64,000 nucleotides of DNA from Undibacterium sp. Jales W-56. GTDB lineage: Bacteria > Pseudomonadota > Gammaproteobacteria > Burkholderiales > Burkholderiaceae_D. Below are positions 15,917 through 24,618 of the stretch, piece by piece. The position numbers and the translations under genes are program-made. The DNA lies in NCBI RefSeq assembly GCF_025548535.1, contig NZ_JAJLQW010000001.1:558001-622000 (forward strand). Direction: 5' to 3'. Each line of letters begins with the position of its first letter. Within the stretch, counting starts at the first letter, position 1. The notes beneath the pieces were generated by a model that saw nothing but the letters and a program-made list of their open reading frames with translations, was not told the origin of the DNA and made no database searches.

Positions 15917-17307
15917 GCGCGCCCGAGGGCAGCACCAAAAAACGCCTGCGGTGCGCGGTCTACACCCGCAAATCCAGTGAGGAAGGCTTGGATCAGGAAT
16001 ACAACTCCATCGACGCGCAGCGTGACGCGGGCCATGCCTATATCGCCAGTCAGCGTGCCGAGGGCTGGATTCCGGTGGCCGACGATTATGACGATCCAGC
16101 TTTTTCCGGCGGCAACATGGAGCGCCCTGGCCTGAGGCGTCTGATGGCGGACATCGAGGTAGGCAAGGTCGACATCGTAGTGGTCTACAAGATCGACCGC
16201 CTGACGCGCAGCCTTGCCGACTTCTCGAAGATGGTTGAAGTGTTCGAGCGCCAAGGGGTGTCGTTCGTGTCGGTCACCCAGCAGTTCAATACCACGACCT
16301 CAATGGGACGGTTGATGTTGAACGTGCTGCTGTCGTTCGCCCAGTTTGAACGGGAAGTGACTGGCGAGCGCATCCGCGACAAGATCGCGGCCAGCAAACG
16401 CAAGGGTAAGTGGGTCGGCGGCGTGCCGTCGCTGGGCTACGACGTCATCAATCGGAAACTGGTGATCAACGATGCCGAGGCTGAGGTCGTGCGCCGCATG
16501 TTCACGGATTACCCGCGCATCGGCTCGACGACGATGTTTGTCCAGCAACTGCGGCACGAAGGAGTCACCACCAAATCATGGGTGGCGCAGTCGGGTAACG
16601 ACCGCGTCGGCAAGCTGATCGACAAAAGCGCGCTCTACAAGATTCTCAACAACCCCGTCTACATCGGCGAGATTCGGCACAAGGACATTTGCTATCCGGG
16701 CGAGCACGAGGCGATCATTACCAAGGCGCAATGGGAGGTGGTACAAGCAGCGCTGGCGTCGAAACCCAACGGAGCCAAGAAGGGACAGACGCGAACCGAG
16801 CGCCCGGCATTGCTCAAGGGATTGATCTTTACGCTCGACGGTCGAGCGATGACGCCGCACGCCACCAAGGGCAACGGCGGCAGGCTGTACCGCTACTACC
16901 TGTCAACACGCGACGCCAAGGAGGGGCACGGCACGTCCGGAGTCAAGATGCTTCCGGCCGGAGAAGTGGAGGAAGCCGTGATGGCGCAATTGCGCGGCAT
17001 CTTGCGCTCGCCCGAGGTCGTGACGCAGGTCTGGCGCGAGATCAGCAAACTCAAAGACAAGGCCACGGCAGGCATGAACGAGATGCAGGTTGCCGTGGCG
17101 CTGAACCGCATCGATCTGGTGTGGGATCAGCTTTTCCCCTTGGAGCAATATCGCATCGTCCAGTTGCTGGTCGACCGGATCATCGTCTCGCCGAACGAGT
17201 TGCAGGTGAAGCTGCATCCCAATGGAGTCGAGAACCTTGCCCTGGACGTGATCCGCGATCCTGCCAGACCCCGTAGCGCCAATTTGAAAGAGGAGGCATT
17301 GGCATGA
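15913..17307 (+). CDS. Large serine recombinase (element integrase)
   Basis: The protein is 464 residues from the ATG at 15913, which has GGGAGGTG before it and overlaps the DUF2924 stop. Residues about 10-160 are a resolvase catalytic domain (CAVYTRKSS with the nucleophilic serine, IDAQRDAG, YKIDRLTRSLADF, LLSFAQFEREVTGERIRDK). The Recombinase domain follows (GYDVINRKLVINDAEAEVVR, YKILNNPVYIGEIRHK). The zinc beta-ribbon region (LLKGLIFTLDGRAMTPH) has lost its cysteine pairs. It should integrate and excise the element. Its position about 760 bp from the 3' end of ssrA points to an attachment site there. Confidence 0.92.
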   Translation: MSAPEGSTKKRLRCAVYTRKSSEEGLDQEYNSIDAQRDAGHAYIASQRAEGWIPVADDYDDPAFSGGNMERPGLRRLMADIEVGKVDIVVVYKIDRLTRSLADFSKMVEVFERQGVSFVSVTQQFNTTTSMGRLMLNVLLSFAQFEREVTGERIRDKIAASKRKGKWVGGVPSLGYDVINRKLVINDAEAEVVRRMFTDYPRIGSTTMFVQQLRHEGVTTKSWVAQSGNDRVGKLIDKSALYKILNNPVYIGEIRHKDICYPGEHEAIITKAQWEVVQAALASKPNGAKKGQTRTERPALLKGLIFTLDGRAMTPHATKGNGGRLYRYYLSTRDAKEGHGTSGVKMLPAGEVEEAVMAQLRGILRSPEVVTQVWREISKLKDKATAGMNEMQVAVALNRIDLVWDQLFPLEQYRIVQLLVDRIIVSPNELQVKLHPNGVENLALDVIRDPARPRSANLKEEALA

Positions 17308-17783
17308 GAACGACCATACTGGAATTCACCGGCGACCCAATGTTGCTGCGCGCCGCCGACGGTGCCGTGACGGTGTCGATCCCGATCCGGATCAAGCGCT
17401 ACAGCGGACGGCGGCAGGTGGTGGTGCCACAGGGCATTTCGACAACGCTGACCGGTGAGGCCGCGCCGACGGCCTTGCAAATTGCGCTGGCGCGTGGCCA
17501 CCGCTGGCTGCGCCAGATCGAGAGCGGCAAGGTCACCAACCTCTCCGAGATCGCCAAGCAGGAAAACCTCGACCGCAGCTACATCAGCCGAATGGTCAAC
17601 CTGACCACGTTGGCCCCGGACATCGTGGCTGCGATTTTGGACGAGACTTTGCCCGAAAACGTGTCCCTGTTCGACCTCGCGGTCGACACGCCTTTGTCGT
17701 GGGAGGAACAGCGGCGACGCGTTGCGGAGGCGGCAGACCGGCCCAAAGGTGCGGGAAAAACCGACTCAGTTGCGCAGATTTGA
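17304..17783 (+). CDS. HTH protein coupled to the serine recombinase
   Basis: The protein is 159 residues; its ATG overlaps the recombinase stop (ATGA). A helix-turn-helix of the ParB/KorB kind lies near residues 75-105 (NLSEIAKQENLDRSYISRMV). The N-terminal part (PMLLRAADGAVTVSIPIRIKRYSGRRQVVV) is beta-rich. The coupling suggests an accessory of site-specific recombination, possibly a directionality factor or a repressor of the operon. That is inference; I do not recognise a named family. Confidence 0.7.
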   Translation: MRTTILEFTGDPMLLRAADGAVTVSIPIRIKRYSGRRQVVVPQGISTTLTGEAAPTALQIALARGHRWLRQIESGKVTNLSEIAKQENLDRSYISRMVNLTTLAPDIVAAILDETLPENVSLFDLAVDTPLSWEEQRRRVAEAADRPKGAGKTDSVAQI

Positions 17784-17800
17784 CACGGTTCTCTTTCTCT

Positions 17801-17990
17801 CAAGTCCGCAACGACAGAGCGATGCTGAAAAAAAGATGGACAGGCAGATTGCGCGTAAGTCCATGTTTTTAAAGGACGTGACCTTGCGGACTTGGCGCTT
17901 TGCGCGTTCGCAAGAAGTAGAGAAAAGAGAGTGAGAGAGGGGCGAGAAAGGCGAAAAACCGGCGTTGCGGTCGGGTGCCAAGTCCGCAAG
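17801..17990. repeat. 14-bp inverted repeats near the element end
   Basis: CTTGCGGACTTGGC at 17883-17896 is an exact inverse of GCCAAGTCCGCAAG at 17977-17990. A third partial copy, CAAGTCCGCAA, lies at 17801-17811. They sit between the last recombinase-operon gene and the ssrA 3' end, where binding sites for the integrase or its accessory proteins are expected. The stretch 17784-18069 holds no gene. Confidence 0.65.
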
Positions 17991-17998
17991 CAGAAGTG

Positions 17999-18032
17999 AA
18001 AAACCCCGCCAAACGTGGCGTCTGGCGGGGTT
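17999..18032 (-). terminator. Intrinsic terminator downstream of ssrA
   Basis: On the minus strand, AACCCCGCCA (18023-18032 complement) pairs with TGGCGGGGTT (18002-18011 complement) across an 11-nt loop, and a T run follows (17999-18003). It lies about 38 bp past the ssrA 3' end, so it may end the tmRNA transcript. If the element boundary is at the ssrA end, this terminator belongs to the element. Confidence 0.75.
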
Positions 18033-18069
18033 CATCGAAATGCAAAGAGGGTGTCTTTGCAAGTTTTTA

Positions 18070-18430
18070 TGGTGGAGTCGGCGGGAATCGAACCCGCGTC
18101 CAGAAGCACTCTACAGACAGTTCTACATACTTAGTGCTGCCATTTAATTTAATCCAGACGACGCGGACGCACACGCTGCGGCTGGACGAGTTACCTATTA
18201 TTTAGTCTAAAGCTAAGTAACCCAACTTAAGACGATTCCCTATGAATGACTCTACTGCTGTTGCCAGCCCGCCCTAGGGAAGAGACGGTGTAGAGTTAGC
18301 AAGCAATTAAGCTGCTAATGCGTACGAGTTATCGTTTGCAGTTATATAGTTCTGATTGTATTTACGAGGTAGTCAGGCCTCGGTATGCCCTGCGCTGCTT
18401 TGCAACCCCTGTCGAAACCAGGTCGACCCC
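18070..18430 (-). ncRNA. ssrA: Transfer-messenger RNA (tmRNA)
   Basis: The 361-nt gene runs from GGGGUCGACC (5' end at 18430) to CGACTCCACCA at 18070. The seven-base acceptor stem pairs 5' GGGGUCG with 3' CGACUCC. The T-arm GGTTCGATTCC precedes the CCA end, which is encoded. The tag reading frame is at 18307-18339: resume codon GCA, then ANDNSYALAA and TAA, a tag with the expected ALAA degradation signal. tmRNA rescues stalled ribosomes with SmpB. The gene is intact although the element adjoins its 3' end. Confidence 0.96.
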
Positions 18431-18485
18431 AAAACAGTTCATCATTGTAACGTGTAACTATCAGATGTGGTGAAAATTGATGAAT

Positions 18486-19163
18486 TCAAGGGGTGATTCG
18501 CTGACTGTGCTTTGCCCGTATCAACTCTAATAGCTCTAAAGGAGAATCCAGAATGGCATCGGCTTTCCAGTGGGTGGGCTCGGTTGCGCCGCAATAGCCC
18601 CAGGCTGCTGCGATACTGAACATTCCCGCAGCTTGACCTGCTTTAATGTCGCGCAGGTCGTCACCAACGTACCAGCAATCCTCGGGATTCACATTGAGTT
18701 GCCTGGCGGCCTCTAATAATGGAGCCGGATGTGGTTTTGCATGTGGCGTTGTATCGCCAGAAATACTGCATGCGGCATTTTGCAAGCCGAGCAAAGGTTG
18801 GAGGGGAGTGGTAAAGCGCATGGCTTTATTCGTGACGATGCCCCATGGCAGTTGCAATTGCTCTATGCCTTGCAGCAGTTCAGGGATGTCTGCGAAAAGT
18901 TGACTGTGGACCGCAATTGCGCTCTCGTAATTTGCCAGAAATTCGACGCGCATCGTTTCGTAATCGGGGTGGTCGGGTTTGATGTCGAAGCCGGCGCCGA
19001 GCAATCCCCTTGCGCCGGCAGAGGCGAAAGGGCGCAGGCTAAGATACGGAACTTCAGACAATTGACGCTGACTGCGCATTAAGTTTACTGCGGCGGCCAG
19101 GTCGGGGGCCGTATCGGCCAGCGTGCCGTCAAGATCAAACAAAATAGCGCGGGGAGTTTGCAT
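18486..19163 (-). CDS. gph: Phosphoglycolate phosphatase (HAD family)
   Basis: The protein is 225 residues. HAD motif I is FDLDGTLAD (Asp10, Asp12), motif II GIVTNK, and motifs III/IV are AKPHPAPL and YVGDDLRDIKAG. The length and the cap-domain insertion after motif I fit phosphoglycolate phosphatase, which removes 2-phosphoglycolate formed during DNA repair. It directly follows ubiG on the same strand with a 52-bp gap, the common betaproteobacterial ubiG-gph pair. A related HAD phosphatase cannot be wholly excluded. Confidence 0.85.
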   Translation of the reverse strand: MQTPRAILFDLDGTLADTAPDLAAAVNLMRSQRQLSEVPYLSLRPFASAGARGLLGAGFDIKPDHPDYETMRVEFLANYESAIAVHSQLFADIPELLQGIEQLQLPWGIVTNKAMRFTTPLQPLLGLQNAACSISGDTTPHAKPHPAPLLEAARQLNVNPEDCWYVGDDLRDIKAGQAAGMFSIAAAWGYCGATEPTHWKADAILDSPLELLELIRAKHSQRITP

Positions 19164-19215
19164 AGGAAGTGGTTCTCGGTTTCCGCAGGAGTACTGCGGA
19201 AGAAGCTAATCTGGT

Positions 19216-19920
19216 TTAAACGGGACGGGTGCAGGCAACCAGGTAATTTACGCTGGTATCTTGATTGAGCGAGTAAATTTGTGTCAGCGGGTTGTAGCTC
19301 ATGCCTTTCAATGCTTCGACCTGCAGGCCGGCATTGCGGATTGCCTGAGATAGTTCTGCGGGGGTAATGAACTTGGCATAATCATGTGTGCCTTTAGGTA
19401 GTAATTGCAGCAGGTACTCAGCGCCTATTACGGCAAATAAATAGGATTTCAGATTGCGGTTCAAAGTGGAAAAAAACACATGTCCACCGGGTTTGACCAT
19501 GCGATAGCATGCTTGGATCACGGATGCGGGGTTGGGAACATGCTCCAGCATTTCCATGCAGGTAACGACATCGAATTGTTCCGTTTCGCGGGCGGCCATG
19601 TCTTCTGCCGCGATTTTTTCATAACGCACGCGGATGCCAGATTCCAGTCCGTGTAAATCCGCAACTTTAAGTGCTTTTTCGGACAGGTCGATACCGGTGA
19701 CTTCAGCGCCTTTTTTGGCCATCGATTCAGCCAGGATCCCACCGCCACAGCCAACATCGATTACCTTCTTTCCCGCTAATGGTATGCGAGCGTTGATCCA
19801 TTCCAAACGCAAGGGGTTGATTTCGTGCAGAGGCCGGAATTCAGAGCTTGGGTCCCACCAGCGGTGCGCTAAATCGCTGAATTTTTGAATTTCTGCTGGA
19901 TCGACGTTAATAGTGGACAT
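19216..19920 (-). CDS. ubiG: Ubiquinone biosynthesis O-methyltransferase
   Basis: The protein is 234 residues. The SAM-binding motif [13 protein letters not shown] lies near residue 58, followed by GIDLSEKAL, and the N-terminus ([19 protein letters not shown]) and [11 protein letters not shown] segment are typical of UbiG. It performs both O-methylations of ubiquinone biosynthesis. It is upstream of gph in a probable two-gene operon. Confidence 0.95.
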   Translation of the reverse strand: MSTINVDPAEIQKFSDLAHRWWDPSSEFRPLHEINPLRLEWINARIPLAGKKVIDVGCGGGILAESMAKKGAEVTGIDLSEKALKVADLHGLESGIRVRYEKIAAEDMAARETEQFDVVTCMEMLEHVPNPASVIQACYRMVKPGGHVFFSTLNRNLKSYLFAVIGAEYLLQLLPKGTHDYAKFITPAELSQAIRNAGLQVEALKGMSYNPLTQIYSLNQDTSVNYLVACTRPV

Positions 19921-20005
19921 AGATTAGAACCGTGAAGTAAAACGGAAATGAATGAAGTCGTATTGTAGTCCAACTTGATGAATGGTCTTTGGCTTGGGCA
20001 CAATA

Positions 20006-20033
20006 AAAAAACCCCGCAACAGCGGGGTTTTTA
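20006..20033. terminator. Bidirectional terminator between ompA-like gene and ubiG
   Basis: AACCCCGC (20010-20017) and GCGGGGTT (20022-20029) form an eight-pair stem with a 4-nt loop. A runs and T runs flank both sides, so it can work in either direction. Its most likely use is ending the leftward ompA-like transcript. Confidence 0.88.
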
Positions 20034-20059
20034 TAATTCACTCGCCAGAGGCGGGGAAA

Positions 20060-20719
20060 TTATTTAACGTTACGTGTACCAACTACTTCGATTTCTACGC
20101 GACGGTTTTGAGCGCGACCATTGGCTGTTTTGTTATCAGCAACTGGTTGTTTTTTGCCCTTGCCTTCAGTGTAGACGCGGTTCGCTTCGATACCTTTGCT
20201 AACCAGGTAAGCTTTAACAGCTTCGGCGCGTTTTACAGACAATTTTTGGTTGTAAGCATCAGAGCCAACAGAGTCAGTATGACCGACGGCGATGACGACT
20301 TCCAGGTTGATACCTTTCAGTTTAGATGCCATGTCATCCAATTTGACTTTTGCTTCTGGCTTCAACACTGCTTTGTCGAAATCAAAGAATGCATCAGCTG
20401 CGAAAGTAACTTTCTCAGATGTTGGCGCTGGTGGCGCAACTGGCTTCGGAGCTGGTGCAGGAGCAGCAACCGGTGCTGGTTCTGCAACAACTGCAGCTGG
20501 TTTGACCAACGGAGCGTCACAGCCTGGAACCGCGTCAGCCGGTGTCCAGTAGCCAGTACGCCAGCACAGGCCGAATGGATCGCGGACGATGACGCCACGA
20601 CCATCTTGTACATAAGCGCTGTTAGGTGTGCTTGCTTTGATATCTGTCATATCTTGTGCAGAGACCGAAAAAGCGGCTACTGAGGAAGCTGCGATAACGA
20701 GTTTTACTAAATTTTTCAT
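20060..20719 (-). CDS. OmpA-family outer membrane protein
   Basis: The protein is 219 residues. A signal peptide with cleavage after FSVSA is evident. A short N-terminal domain with two cysteines (GLCWRTGYW, AVPGCDAP) is followed by a Pro/Ala-rich linker and then the C-terminal peptidoglycan-binding OmpA domain (FFDFDKAVLKPEAK, GHTDSVGSDAYNQKLS, NRRVEI). There is no eight-stranded barrel, so this is the short OmpA/MotB type common in Burkholderiales. It would tether the outer membrane to peptidoglycan. The gene stands alone with its own terminator. Confidence 0.9.
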   Translation of the reverse strand: MKNLVKLVIAASSVAAFSVSAQDMTDIKASTPNSAYVQDGRGVIVRDPFGLCWRTGYWTPADAVPGCDAPLVKPAAVVAEPAPVAAPAPAPKPVAPPAPTSEKVTFAADAFFDFDKAVLKPEAKVKLDDMASKLKGINLEVVIAVGHTDSVGSDAYNQKLSVKRAEAVKAYLVSKGIEANRVYTEGKGKKQPVADNKTANGRAQNRRVEIEVVGTRNVK

Positions 20720-21480
20720 ATTTCTCCTCTCGGGGTGAGATTACTTACCGCAGATGAACTGCGCAATTGACTGCATAAAACCGGATACTACCACATGCTT
20801 GATGACAATACTATTTCATCATCAAATACCATGACTGAATTAGCGTTGTTACACCTTACTATTTTGCCACAGGATGTATCACCAAGCTAAGATTGTTAAA
20901 TTAATGAAGTAACATTTTGTGAAAATTGTCGTGTTTTAGCAACCTGCCTTGTTTGTATGCAAGCCTTATCTCAATTAACGCTGGCAGAAACGCTTTATTT
21001 AGCCTTCGTTCTTCAGATTGCAACACGCCGGGTTGATGTGATCGGGTTGATGTGATGTATCCGGCGAGTTTGCTCTGGTCAGGCTGGTCCTCAGGTCGCG
21101 GTAAATGATCTGTGGGATCTTTTTCGTATTTATAATGCCGATAGCTGTATTTGCATTTATATAAACATTTTTGCCGGTCCAATCGCATAATGGAAATGGA
21201 TCGCATCATTTTTATCTCCAAAAGATGGATGATTGTGTATTTACGATGCTTATGAGGCGATATGCAATATAAGTCGTCCGGAAACTGCGGTATTTTGGCG
21301 TCACTTGGGTGAATGACAGCTAGCTTCAAAAACGATGCTGATCGTATGACGGGCATGTTAAAATCAGAAGTTAAGCGTTAAAAATGCCTAATTTGCACTT
21401 CTCTTGTTTTTTGTTGAGAGTTTGCCCGGTGTTTTTGAATGCATCGTTATTTAACCAAGCTCTAAATTGCCGGCCCGCCA
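20720..21480. other. Long gap between divergent ompA-like gene and gyrA
   Basis: This 761-base, AT-richer stretch separates two divergent genes and must hold both promoters, which I could not place reliably. It contains a perfect 14-bp tandem duplication, CGGGTTGATGTGAT at 21029-21042 and 21043-21056. A 151-codon minus-strand frame (20901-21356) fills part of it but has no recognisable motif, no ribosome site and odd composition, so I do not call it. Confidence 0.6.
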
Positions 21481-24123
21481 ATGGATCAATTCGCTAAAGA
21501 AACACTCCCGATTTCCCTTGAAGAAGAAATGCGCAAGAGCTACCTCGATTACGCCATGAGCGTGATCGTCGGACGTGCCTTGCCGGATGTACGTGATGGC
21601 TTAAAGCCTGTGCATAGACGCGTCTTGTTCGCGATGCACGAAATGAATAATGTGTACAACCGCCCCTTCGTCAAATGCGCGCGCGTGGTCGGTGAAGTCA
21701 TGGGTAAGTACCACCCGCACGGGGATGCATCGATCTACGATACGCTGGTGCGCATGGCGCAGGATTTTTCTCTGCGCTATACCCTGGTGGACGGCCAGGG
21801 CAATTTCGGCTCGGTCGACGGCGACAATGCCGCCGCGATGCGTTATACAGAGTGCCGCCTGGACAAGATCGCCAATGAAATCCTGGCCGACATCGAAAAA
21901 GAAACCGTCGATTTCGTGCCCAACTACGACGGCAAGGAAAAAGAGCCGTCGGTCTTGCCGACCCGTATTCCGAATCTGCTGATCAACGGCGCGTCCGGTA
22001 TCGCGGTCGGTATGGCGACCAATATCCCGCCGCACAATATTACCGAAATCATCAACGGCGCTTTGCATGTCTTGCGTAATCAGGATTGCACGATTGATGA
22101 ACTGATCGAAATCATTCCGGCGCCGGATTTTCCTACCGGCGGCATCATCTATGGCGTGTCCGGTGTGCGCGACGGTTATCGCACCGGTCGCGGTCGCGTC
22201 GTGATGCGCGCCAAAACGCATTTTGAAGAATTCGGCAAGGATGCGCGTACCGCTCTCATCGTTGATGAGCTGCCGTATCAGGTCAATAAAAAATCCCTGC
22301 TGGAACGCATTGCCGAGCTGGTGCGCGACAAAAAACTGGACGGTATTTCCGACATCCGCGATGAATCCGATAAATCCGGCATGCGTGTGGTCATCGAACT
22401 CAAGCGCGGCGAAGTACCGGAAGTCGTCCTGAATAATCTGTACAAGCAAACGCAATTGCAAGACACCTTCGGCATGAACATGGTGGCGCTGGTGAATGGT
22501 CAACCCAAGCTGCTGAACCTGAAGCAGATGCTCGATTGTTTCCTGTCGCATCGTCGCGAAGTGGTGACACGCCGCACCGTGTTTGAATTGCGCAAGGCAC
22601 GCGAGCGCGGCCATGTGCTGGAAGGCCTGGCCGTCGCGTTGGCGAATATCGACGATTTCATCGCCATCATCAAGGCCGCGCCGACGCCGCCGCTGGCGAA
22701 GCAAGAATTGATGAATCGCGCCTGGGACAGCTCCATGGTGCGCGAGATGTTGACGCGTACTGCGGCGGATAATCCCGGCGGCATCGATGCCTTCCGCCCA
22801 GAAAATCTGCCTAAGCATTACGGTATTCAAAAGGACGGTTTGTACAAACTGTCCGACGATCAGGCGCAGGAAATTTTGCAAATGCGCTTGCAACGTTTGA
22901 CCGGTCTGGAACAGGACAAGATCGTCAACGAGTACAAGGAAGTGATGTCCGTCATCGCCGATTTGCTCGACATCCTGTCCAAGCCGGAGCGCGTCACCGT
23001 CATCATCACCGACGAATTGACTGCCGCACGTAACGAATACGGTGAAGGCAATAAAGACGTACGCCGCTCCGAGATCACGCACAATGCGACCGATCTGGAA
23101 ACCGAAGACCTGATCACGCCAGTCGATATGGTGGTCACGCTGTCCCACACCGGTTATATGAAGTCGCAGCCTTTGTCTGAATACCGTGCGCAAAAACGCG
23201 GCGGTCGCGGCAAGCAGGCGACAGCGACCAAAGATGACGACTGGATCGAACAGCTATTCGTCGCCAATACGCATGACTACATCCTGTGCTTCTCGAACCG
23301 CGGCCGCCTGTACTGGCTGAAGGTCTGGGAAGTCCCGCAAGGTTCGCGCAATTCGCGCGGCAAGCCGATTGTGAATATGTTCCCGCTGCAAGACGGTGAA
23401 AAAATCACGGTGATCCTGCCATTGTCCGGCGACAATCGCAGCTTCCCTGAAGACCATTACATCTTCATGTCGACCAGCCTCGGTACCGTGAAGAAAACGC
23501 CATTGAACGATTTCAGCAACCCACGCAAGGCCGGCATTATCGCGGTGGATCTGGATGAAGGCGACTTCCTGATCGGCGCCGCGCTGACCGATGGCAAGCA
23601 CGATGTGATGCTGTTCTCCGACTCCGGCAAGGCGGTGCGCTTCGACGAAAACGATGTCCGTCCTATGGGCCGCACCGCACGCGGTGTGCGCGGTATGAAC
23701 CTGGAAGAAGGTCAGCAAGTGATCGCGCTGCTGGTGGCTGAAAACGAACAGCAATCAGTATTGACGGCGACCGAAAACGGCTACGGCAAGCGCACCCCGA
23801 TCACCGAATATACCCGTCACGGCCGCGGCACCAAAGGCATGATCGCGATCCAGACATCGGAGCGCAACGGCAAAGTGGTGGCGGCCACGCTGGTCGATAC
23901 CAATGACGAAATCATGCTGATCACGACCGGCGGCGTACTGATCCGTACCCGGGTGTCCGAGATCCGTGAAATGGGCCGTGCAACCCAGGGCGTCACACTG
24001 ATCGCGGTGGAAGACGGCACCAAGCTGTCCGGCTTGCAGCGCATTGTTGAGACAGACGTGGAAGACGTTGAATTTGATGCTGAGAGCGGTCAGGCGAATG
24101 CCGCGGAAGAGGGTAGCGAGTAG
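21481..24123 (+). CDS. gyrA: DNA gyrase subunit A
   Basis: The protein is 880 residues, the usual GyrA size. The N-terminal breakage-reunion domain is complete, with the catalytic tyrosine in AAMRYTE (near residue 122), and six C-terminal GyrA repeats follow, starting with the GyrA box QKRGGRGK. The acidic C-terminal tail ([11 protein letters not shown]) is typical. The quinolone-determining loop reads [11 protein letters not shown] with alanine at the position of E. coli Ser83 and the conserved Asp87. No strong ribosome site precedes the ATG. Confidence 0.98.
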   Translation: MDQFAKETLPISLEEEMRKSYLDYAMSVIVGRALPDVRDGLKPVHRRVLFAMHEMNNVYNRPFVKCARVVGEVMGKYHPHGDASIYDTLVRMAQDFSLRYTLVDGQGNFGSVDGDNAAAMRYTECRLDKIANEILADIEKETVDFVPNYDGKEKEPSVLPTRIPNLLINGASGIAVGMATNIPPHNITEIINGALHVLRNQDCTIDELIEIIPAPDFPTGGIIYGVSGVRDGYRTGRGRVVMRAKTHFEEFGKDARTALIVDELPYQVNKKSLLERIAELVRDKKLDGISDIRDESDKSGMRVVIELKRGEVPEVVLNNLYKQTQLQDTFGMNMVALVNGQPKLLNLKQMLDCFLSHRREVVTRRTVFELRKARERGHVLEGLAVALANIDDFIAIIKAAPTPPLAKQELMNRAWDSSMVREMLTRTAADNPGGIDAFRPENLPKHYGIQKDGLYKLSDDQAQEILQMRLQRLTGLEQDKIVNEYKEVMSVIADLLDILSKPERVTVIITDELTAARNEYGEGNKDVRRSEITHNATDLETEDLITPVDMVVTLSHTGYMKSQPLSEYRAQKRGGRGKQATATKDDDWIEQLFVANTHDYILCFSNRGRLYWLKVWEVPQGSRNSRGKPIVNMFPLQDGEKITVILPLSGDNRSFPEDHYIFMSTSLGTVKKTPLNDFSNPRKAGIIAVDLDEGDFLIGAALTDGKHDVMLFSDSGKAVRFDENDVRPMGRTARGVRGMNLEEGQQVIALLVAENEQQSVLTATENGYGKRTPITEYTRHGRGTKGMIAIQTSERNGKVVAATLVDTNDEIMLITTGGVLIRTRVSEIREMGRATQGVTLIAVEDGTKLSGLQRIVETDVEDVEFDAESGQANAAEEGSE

Positions 24124-24164
24124 AGCGGTGTAAGCTGTATTTGATCAATGGATGGATTCATAAT

Positions 24165-24572
24165 ATGACCCTAAGACGACATGTTTTCATTTCACTGTTC
24201 GCTACGATGTTGATGGCAGCGTGTCAGTCAACTCCGAGTCAAAATTATTTGGGCGAAAAGAAAGCTATGTACGGTTTAATCGGCAAAATAAAAGTGCAAG
24301 CTGGTCAACGTGATTTACTTGCGTCGATCTTGATGGAAGGAACCCGCACGATGCCTGGTTGCCGCAGCTACATTATCGCGAACGATCCGAAAGATCTAGA
24401 TGCCTTGTGGGTCACAGAAGTTTGGGAAAGCGCGGAACTGCATAAAGCGTCTTTAAGTCTTCCTGCGGTTCAGCAGGCGCTTATCAAAGGTAGACCGCTT
24501 ATTGTCGGATTTGGCGAAAGATTTGAAACCAATCCAGTTGGCGGTCATGGATTGCTGCCCGTGACAAAATAA
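24165..24572 (+). CDS. Lipoprotein with antibiotic-biosynthesis-monooxygenase (ABM) domain
   Basis: About 135 residues from the ATG at 24165 ([10 protein letters not shown]); an in-frame start eight codons upstream is less likely. A lipoprotein signal ends in LMAAC, so the protein should be lipid-anchored. The rest is one ABM fold domain: [38 protein letters not shown] and [14 protein letters not shown]. Most ABM proteins are cytoplasmic quinol monooxygenases or heme-degrading enzymes, so a lipidated version is unusual. It sits between gyrA and serC in the same direction, and its substrate is unknown. Confidence 0.75.
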   Translation: MTLRRHVFISLFATMLMAACQSTPSQNYLGEKKAMYGLIGKIKVQAGQRDLLASILMEGTRTMPGCRSYIIANDPKDLDALWVTEVWESAELHKASLSLPAVQQALIKGRPLIVGFGERFETNPVGGHGLLPVTK

Positions 24573-24618
24573 GAAACTTGAACCCGTGGGCAAGAAATCC
24601 CAACTTACTATCAAGAAA

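Larger units (their letters stand above)
1..18069. mobile_element. Integrated prophage-like element, right part, abutting ssrA
   Basis: Everything from the left edge to the base next to the tmRNA 3' end looks like one acquired element. It carries a large serine recombinase with DUF2924 partner, an antirepressor, Sak4-like recombinase, RuvC-like resolvase, P4-type primase-helicase and ParB-methyltransferase fusions, and is visibly GC-richer than the chromosome from 18430 onward. The right boundary is placed at 18069 because ssrA is intact and its 3' end faces the element, the usual position of an att site in ssrA-targeting elements. The left end is outside the window: I found no second copy of the ssrA 3' end. 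No virion genes are visible, so a satellite or other phage-derived island remains possible. Confidence 0.8.

Noticed and set aside
20901..21356. 151-codon minus-strand frame in the ompA-gyrA gap
   Set aside because: No motif, no ribosome site, and unusual composition with many basic and aromatic residues; likely a chance frame.
21601..23193. 530-codon minus-strand frame inside gyrA
   Set aside because: Antisense shadow of gyrA, rich in His/Arg/Gln as expected for such shadows.
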